A stretch of DNA of 64,000 nucleotides from CAIXSC01 sp046349915 (GTDB lineage: Bacteria > Planctomycetota > Planctomycetia > Pirellulales > Pirellulaceae). A program made the translations under genes and the position numbers. The notes beneath the pieces are model-generated. The model saw only the letters and a list, made by a program, of their open reading frames with translations, had not been told where the DNA came from and ran no database searches. Below are positions 46,036 through 64,000 of this stretch, in pieces (position 1 is the stretch's first letter; every line of letters begins with the position of its first letter). The stretch lies in assembly GCA_046349915.1 (NCBI GenBank), contig JAXMBL010000004.1:558001-622000 (forward strand). Direction: 5' to 3'.

Positions 46036-46758
46036 TTAACTTGGCAGCTCGGCGTTGTGGTAAACCTCTTGCACGTCGTCGCAGTCGTTCAGCATGTTCA
46101 TGAACTTTTCGAACATCGGTACGTCGTCCGGGCTGATCTTCGTGCGACTCTGAGGCAGGAAGGTGATTTCCTGAGTCTCCAACTCCAAGCCAGGAAAGGC
46201 TTGCAGGAGAGCGGTCTTGGCCTTGAAGAATTCGCTGGGAGGCGTGAAGATCGTGACGAAACCGTTGCCGGTCTCCATCTCTTCGACCTGCACGTCGGCC
46301 AGCATGAGCGCTTCGAGCGCCTCTTCCTCGTTCGATCCCTTATACGAGATGACGGCCAGATGGTCGAAAAACCGCACGACCGAGCCCGCGGTTCCCATCT
46401 TCGAGCCGGTTTTGGTGAAGCAATTGCGGATATCGGTGATCGTCCGCATGTTGTTGTCGGACAGGCAGTCGATGATAACCATGCAGCTACCGGGCCCGAA
46501 GCCTTCGTAGCGAGTGGAGACGAAGTCTTCGCCGCCCACGCCCTTGGCCTTCTCGATCGCCTTTTCGATGACGTGGCCCGGCACTTGGTCGCGCTTCGCT
46601 TTTTCGATCAAACTGCGCAAGGCCGGGTTGGCGTCTGGGTCCGCGACCCCGTTCTTGGCTAGAACGTACAACTGCTTGCCGTACTTGGAGTAGACCTTCG
46701 ACTTCACCGCCGCGGTCTTGAAGATCGAAGCTTTACGATTTTCGAAATCTCTGCCCAT
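46036..46758 (-). CDS. YebC/PmpR-family regulatory protein, YeeN-type
   Basis: 240 residues from ATG 46758; the open frame extends far upstream, but only antisense to the propeller gene and without family similarity. The start MGRDFENRKASIFKTAAVKS and the blocks RYEGFGPGSCMVIIDCLSDN, RTITDIRNCFTKTGSKMGTA and the end DVPMFEKFMNMLNDCDDVQ match YebC-like proteins, closest in style to E. coli YeeN rather than YebC. Family members have been described as DNA-binding regulators and, more recently, as ribosome-associated factors for proline-rich translation; which applies here is open. Divergent from the gene at 46936. Confidence 0.9.
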   Translation of the reverse strand: MGRDFENRKASIFKTAAVKSKVYSKYGKQLYVLAKNGVADPDANPALRSLIEKAKRDQVPGHVIEKAIEKAKGVGGEDFVSTRYEGFGPGSCMVIIDCLSDNNMRTITDIRNCFTKTGSKMGTAGSVVRFFDHLAVISYKGSNEEEALEALMLADVQVEEMETGNGFVTIFTPPSEFFKAKTALLQAFPGLELETQEITFLPQSRTKISPDDVPMFEKFMNMLNDCDDVQEVYHNAELPS

Positions 46759-46935
46759 GGAAACTCGACCGGCCGTGTGACAAAATTCGCGGAAAGGATA
46801 TGGACCGTTATCGTCGCATCGTTCGCACAATCGTTCAATGCCCCCTCGGGCCGACTCGGGGCTCTCTGACGAACCGTTCCTCTTCCCAGCAAACCACTTA
46901 TCTAGCTTACCTCCCGACACTCGGAGATTCCCCGC

Positions 46936-48243
46936 ATGCCGCGAAACCACCCTGAAAGTCTTCGAATCGCGTCCGCCCGGTTGTTGCTCCTGTGGGTGGG
47001 AGGCTGGTTCGTGACGTGCGCTGTCCCTGTGACGGCTACGGCCCAGGAATGGACTCGCTTTCGCGGTCCCAACGGCTCGGGGATCAGCGACGCTCGTTCC
47101 ATCCCCGTGACATTCACCGAAAAAGACTACCGCTGGACCGCCGATCTCCCCGGCAAAGGCATCTCGTCGCCGGTGATCTGGAACGACAAGGTGTTTGTCA
47201 CCAGCGCCGACGAGGACAAGGGCGAGCGGTATTTGTTGTGCCACCGCACGTCGGATGGGGAAAAGCTGTGGTCGAAGTCGTTCCCGTTTGAACGCGAGAA
47301 AAAACATGCTCGTAATTCGTACGCGACCGCCACTCCCGCCGTCGACGACGAACGAGTGTACGTGGTGTGGACCTCGCGAGCGAAAGCCGAGCTGTTGGCG
47401 TTCACGCACGACGGCCAGCCGGCGTGGAGCTACGACATGGGGCCCTACCAAAGCGGACACGGCGGCGGCACTTCGCCCGTGGTCGTTGGGGACTTGGTGG
47501 TCCTGAACAATCACCAGGAACGCAACAGCTATCTGCTGGCGGTCGATCGCAGGACGGGTCAGCAGAAATGGAAGGTCGCTCGCGAGGGTGGTAAGGCGAG
47601 CTATTCGACGCCGTGTGCTTTGACGAATGCGGCGGGCCAGACGGAGGTGATTTTCACGAGCTTCAACCATGGAGTAACGGCTGTCTCGGCCGACACGGGG
47701 GCGATTGCTTGGGAGAAGTCGGGCCTGTTCGACAACGACGAGGAGGACAAGCGAGCGATCGGCTCGCCGTTCATTGCCGACGGACTGGTATTTGGTTCGT
47801 GCGGCTTCACGGCGGGCAAGAAGATCTTGGTGGGGTTGCGGCCGAGTGGAAGCAAGGTGGATGGCAAGGAAACGTCGTCGGTCGAGCAAGCGTATCGGCA
47901 AGACCGGATGGTGAACCACATGCCGACGGCGATCGCGTATCAGGGGCTGGTATTCACTTGGGCGGACAACGGAGTGGTCACGTGCTCGCGCATCAAGGAT
48001 GGCTCGCAAGCCTGGCAGAAGCGAGTGGGCGGCAACTACTCGGGTTCGCCGATCATTGTGGATGGCAAGCTGTATATGATCTCGGACGCGGGCGACGTGG
48101 TGGTTCTGTCCGCCGCCGACAAGTTCGAACAACTCGGCAGTTCCTCGTTGGGCCAAACCAGCAGCAGCACCCCCGCCGTAAGCGGCGGCGTGATGTACCT
48201 ACGAACCTACTCGAAGCTATTCGCCATCGGCGGCCCGCGCTGA
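46936..48243 (+). CDS. Secreted PQQ-type beta-propeller protein (paralogue of 30072)
   Basis: 435 residues. Signal peptide LLLLWVGGWFVTCAVPVTATA precedes QEWTRFRGPNGSGIS, the typical start of these propellers. Blades with WSKSFPFE, LLAVDRRTGQQKWKVA, GAIAWEKSG and DGSQAWQKRVGGNYS follow to the end. Both this and the protein at 30072 share the opening RGPxG, LPGKGxSxPV and the order of blades, so they are paralogues about 16 kb apart. No quinoprotein active site was recognised. A hairpin lies 22 bp after its stop. Confidence 0.85.
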   Translation: MPRNHPESLRIASARLLLLWVGGWFVTCAVPVTATAQEWTRFRGPNGSGISDARSIPVTFTEKDYRWTADLPGKGISSPVIWNDKVFVTSADEDKGERYLLCHRTSDGEKLWSKSFPFEREKKHARNSYATATPAVDDERVYVVWTSRAKAELLAFTHDGQPAWSYDMGPYQSGHGGGTSPVVVGDLVVLNNHQERNSYLLAVDRRTGQQKWKVAREGGKASYSTPCALTNAAGQTEVIFTSFNHGVTAVSADTGAIAWEKSGLFDNDEEDKRAIGSPFIADGLVFGSCGFTAGKKILVGLRPSGSKVDGKETSSVEQAYRQDRMVNHMPTAIAYQGLVFTWADNGVVTCSRIKDGSQAWQKRVGGNYSGSPIIVDGKLYMISDAGDVVVLSAADKFEQLGSSSLGQTSSSTPAVSGGVMYLRTYSKLFAIGGPR

Positions 48244-48265
48244 TGTGACCGAGGAGAAGGGTTTT

Positions 48266-48282
48266 GCGTGCACCGCGCACGC
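48266..48282 (+). terminator. 6-bp stem hairpin after the propeller gene
   Basis: GCGTGC (48266-48271) pairs with GCACGC (48277-48282) around ACCGC, 22 bp beyond the stop at 48243. There is no T-run, so this is only a candidate for a terminator. Confidence 0.3.
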
Positions 48283-48344
48283 GTTGATTTCCGCGCCGTG
48301 GGGTCCTATTCTTGAGGTGGATTCTGAATGAGGAGGAGGTCGAC

Positions 48345-48629
48345 ATGAGTTTCACGGCTGTTCTCGGCGATATCGAGATTCTCTCCGACGTGATCAATTG
48401 CGGGACGCCGGATTTTGATGCGGATGCCGCACGCGCCGTGTTGAGTCTTGGGTTCTCGGAATCCCAGAAGTCTCAGATGTTGGAGCTCGCCGACAAGAAT
48501 AACCGCGGTCAGCTTTCCCCAGCGGAACACGAGCAAATGGAGAGCTATCGCCGAGTGGGGAATTTCCTGGCGTTGTTGCACGCCCGGGCTCGACTTTCGC
48601 TCAAGCACGCCGGCCAATCACCCAGGTAA
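48345..48629 (+). CDS. Small uncharacterised protein coupled to an HNH nuclease
   Basis: 94 residues from ATG 48345, directly behind a strong GAGGAGG site; the frame is open to 48312 without a better start. The sequence is helical, with ARAVLSLGFSESQKSQMLEL, LADKNNRGQLSPAEHEQMES and YRRVGNFLALLHARARLSLK. I know this layout from small planctomycete and cyanobacterial proteins encoded before HNH nucleases, but not its role. Its stop lies 8 bp before the HNH start. Possible roles: antitoxin-like partner or regulator of the nuclease. Confidence 0.68.
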   Translation: MSFTAVLGDIEILSDVINCGTPDFDADAARAVLSLGFSESQKSQMLELADKNNRGQLSPAEHEQMESYRRVGNFLALLHARARLSLKHAGQSPR

Positions 48630-48637
48630 ACCAGCCC

Positions 48638-49054
48638 ATGGATGCCGCGCTTCGCCGACTCGTCATTCAGCGTGCGTGCGGCCAGTGTGAATACTGCGCG
48701 ATGCCCAGCGATTGGGATCCCTTGCCGTTCTGCATCGATCATATCATCGTCCAGCAGCACGCGGGTCCCACGATCGAGTCCAATCTGGCCCTCTCCTGCT
48801 TAAGCTGCAATACGCATAAGGGACCGAACATTGCGGGGCTTGACCCTGACAATGGCCAGATCACCCGGTTATTCCATCCGCGTACTGACTCGTGGACCGA
48901 GCATTTCGATTGGATGGGTCCGGAGCTTCGTGGCAAGTCGCCCATCGGTCGCGTTACGCTTCAGGTGCTCAATATCAACGATCCCATCCGAGTCGAGCAT
49001 CGTCGTTTGCTGCAGCAGGCAGGCGTTTTCCCGGGACGCCGCCCTCCGACATGA
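48638..49054 (+). CDS. HNH endonuclease family protein
   Basis: 138 residues, 8 bp after the small gene upstream. It has a zinc knuckle pair (CGQCEYC near the start, then SCLSCNTHKG) and the HNH core IDHIIVQQHAGPTIESNLAL, where D-H is the catalytic His block and N the central Asn. The family includes homing, restriction-linked and toxin nucleases. Without recognition domains it resembles stand-alone HNH proteins in many bacterial chromosomes. Followed directly by decayed DNA. Confidence 0.85.
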   Translation: MDAALRRLVIQRACGQCEYCAMPSDWDPLPFCIDHIIVQQHAGPTIESNLALSCLSCNTHKGPNIAGLDPDNGQITRLFHPRTDSWTEHFDWMGPELRGKSPIGRVTLQVLNINDPIRVEHRRLLQQAGVFPGRRPPT

Positions 49055-49403
49055 ACACGCTTATTCGCTGTGCGATCCCCACTCGCCCGTCGCGCGCCAT
49101 GGCGCAACTGTTCTCGTCGCGCGATGCGCAGCGCGCGGCGTGTGCGGCGGGGCGGCAGTTGGTCGAGCTGTCGCGGCGCGATGCCTGGCGATGCCGCGAA
49201 ATTCTCGACAGTAGGCCGAAAACTCGCGTTCCCCGGCGTCAGAATAGGGCTGGTGTCAGACCGCTGAATTCCCCGAGAAAACTCTTGAGATTTTGGCAAC
49301 GAAGAGGCTTCCAGCCCCAGCTGGCTGGAAGGGCGATTGGCGACTCGCCGCAATTAGAGACCGCCACGTTTCTCTGCTGAGACTTCCCTCCCCAGCCACA
49401 CTG
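49055..49403. other. Non-coding, repeat-like stretch with a 9-bp hairpin
   Basis: Open frames here have no protein-like pattern. CTTCCAGCC (49308-49316) pairs with GGCTGGAAG (49323-49331) around CCAGCT. An A/T-rich piece at about 49260-49305 precedes it. It appears to be the left part of the composite repeat at 49404-49457. Confidence 0.5.
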
Positions 49404-49457
49404 AACCCGGAGGGTTCGCAGCCATTAGCCGGTGGTTGAGCGAAGCGACACCACCGG
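49404..49457. repeat. Composite double-palindrome element
   Basis: AACCC-GGA-GGGTT (49404-49416) is followed by CCGGTGGT (49429-49436) pairing with ACCACCGG (49450-49457). The loop between the latter arms holds a GCGAAGC core like that of the palindrome at 36338. I recognise the style from repeats in Pirellula/Rhodopirellula-type genomes. It lies at the end of the broken VapC gene. Confidence 0.65.
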
Positions 49458-49567
49458 ATCGCTCGCTCGCGCGACAAGCAGCCGATCAATAGGATCGCGG
49501 TGGATCGTTGGCAAACGATACACCTGACAGGCCCCAGGAACGTATGCGTGTCGAGCAGGATTTTCAC
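49425..49567 (-). pseudogene. VapC/PIN-domain toxin remnant with internal deletion
   Basis: A GTG at 49567 overlaps the stop of the antitoxin gene and begins MKILLDTHTFLG, the first strand of PIN toxins with its catalytic Asp. Within 15 codons the frame is lost; in another frame of the same strand comes VYRLPTIHRDPIDRLLVARA, the conserved C-terminal HRDPxDRLL block. About 75 residues between them, including other acidic residues, are missing. The end runs into the composite repeat at 49404-49457 and stops at 49425. Confidence 0.75.
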
Positions 49568-49812
49568 GAATTGCTCGCGAACGCGCTCAACAGTTCATCG
49601 GGCAGCGGTTCGAAGAACTGATCGTTCACGACAAATTCGCCCTCGGCCTGTCCCAATCGATGTGATTGATCGGAAGATCGCCGCAAAAGGCGAATTTCGG
49701 CGACGGGCTGGTTTCGTCGACAGAGTATGATCCGATCTTCGTCTCCCAGCTCGTTCAAATAGCGGTAGAGGTGAGTCTTCGCTTCATGAATGTTCAGTCG
49801 CAGGTCGCTCAC
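49564..49812 (-). CDS. Phd/YefM-type antitoxin
   Basis: 82 residues with a GTG start. The N-terminal Phd fold is LRLNIHEAKTHLYRYLNELG then RIILCRRNQPVAEIRLL. The C-terminal toxin-binding tail (LGQAEGEFVVNDQFFEPLPD, then ELLSAF) matches the tails of Phd-like antitoxins that pair with PIN toxins. Its TGA overlaps the GTG of the VapC remnant. In a working operon it would repress its own promoter and neutralise the toxin; here the partner is destroyed. Confidence 0.85.
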   Translation of the reverse strand: MSDLRLNIHEAKTHLYRYLNELGDEDRIILCRRNQPVAEIRLLRRSSDQSHRLGQAEGEFVVNDQFFEPLPDELLSAFASNS

Positions 49813-49880
49813 AAACTAAAACTGAAGTAGAAGCTAAGCTAATTCAGGTCTTTCGACCGACCAGAATCCTACTCGCTCGC

Positions 49881-50024
49881 TCAGCCGCACCCTGCGACTC
49901 GTTTGATGCCCACCCACTGGAGATTCAAAAGAACCACCATTTCAGCCAGGCCATCGAAGCCGCGGCGAAAGTCTATCGGCTGCAAGCAGACGAAAATCTT
50001 TACGGTTACGGGAATCGTCAACAT
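49881..50024 (-). pseudogene. IS66-family TnpB (Orf2) N-terminal fragment
   Basis: From ATG 50024 the frame reads MLTIPVTVKIFVCLQPIDFR then RGFDGLAEMV, matching the start of IS66 Orf2 proteins (the P-x-D-x-R-x-x-FDGLA block). After about 30 residues the similarity ends (49935) and the frame stops at 49881. The normal protein has about 115 residues, and no Orf1 or transposase sequence is near. Confidence 0.72.
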
Positions 50025-50112
50025 GACGAGTCCCTTCGTTGCAACACTTACGGTGGCTCGACAATCTGCGTCCAACTTGCATCTCCGCCCAATGCTAATC
50101 TATCGCCGGTCT

Positions 50113-64000
<13,888 letters not shown>

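Noticed and set aside
46759..48156. Upstream extension of the YebC-like frame on the minus strand
   Set aside because: The extension is antisense to the propeller gene at 46936 and has no family similarity; the true start MGRDFENRK is at 46758.
48892..49380. A 162-codon plus-strand frame after the HNH gene
   Set aside because: It starts inside the HNH gene in another frame and runs through the hairpin and repeat stretch; no protein-like pattern.

Overview
The window looks like a chromosomal segment of a planctomycete, probably of the Pirellulales. I infer this from several things in the sequence. Two exported proteins carry a LEPR-XLL-type N-terminal motif (LEYLEDRRLL and LSLENLERREVMA). There are two enormous mosaic secreted-protein genes (24 kb and at least 13.9 kb). 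An ECF sigma factor sits beside a membrane Ser/Thr kinase. There are two paralogous secreted PQQ-type propellers, a dockerin, a pectate-lyase-like protein, and short GC-rich palindromic repeats between genes. I saw no rRNA, tRNA or CRISPR array.

Layout. 1-789 (minus) is the N-terminal part of a carboxymuconolactone-decarboxylase-like protein that runs off the left edge. 1238-25273 (plus) is one 8011-codon gene. In order it encodes an export motif, a metzincin-like protease, about 1300 residues without assigned domains, about 1075 residues of RTX repeats, a propeller-like region, five right-handed beta-helix modules with two malectin-like domains between them, cadherin/Ig-like repeats and a C-terminal type I dockerin. 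A small exported secretin-like protein follows. 26.5-26.9 kb holds an addiction-module antitoxin with a beheaded ParE/RelE toxin. 27.1-32.5 kb holds a Tll0287-like c-heme protein, a glycerol-1-phosphate-dehydrogenase-like enzyme, a secreted protein of unknown function, a PQQ propeller and a small LEPR-XLL protein.

32.7-36.1 kb is an ECF sigma factor and a transmembrane kinase whose predicted outer domain is made of delta-60 repeats. 36.4-41.5 kb holds a GT1 glycosyltransferase, an SGNH hydrolase with a TPR-like stretch and a pectate-lyase-like protein, all plausibly acting on envelope or external glycans. 41.6-44.3 kb is a MoxR ATPase and VWA/metallopeptidase-like pair with a 4-base overlap. 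Next come a DUF1186/SEC-C protein, a 144-bp tandem intergenic repeat, a YebC/YeeN regulator, a second PQQ propeller, and a small protein coupled to an HNH nuclease.

49.0-50.1 kb is a decay zone. It holds a composite palindromic repeat, a gutted VapC/PIN toxin behind an intact Phd-like antitoxin, and an IS66 TnpB stub. From 50113 to the right edge (minus) runs a giant Rhs/YD-repeat protein whose 5' end lies outside the window. Its last ~185 codons after the Rhs core motif are of clearly lower GC than the Rhs region before them, as expected for an exchangeable C-terminal tip, and no obvious immunity gene follows.

Overall the window is dominated by surface and secreted machinery: two giant exoproteins, carbohydrate-active enzymes and envelope signalling. 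The scars of mobile elements and toxin-antitoxin loci lie in the gaps.
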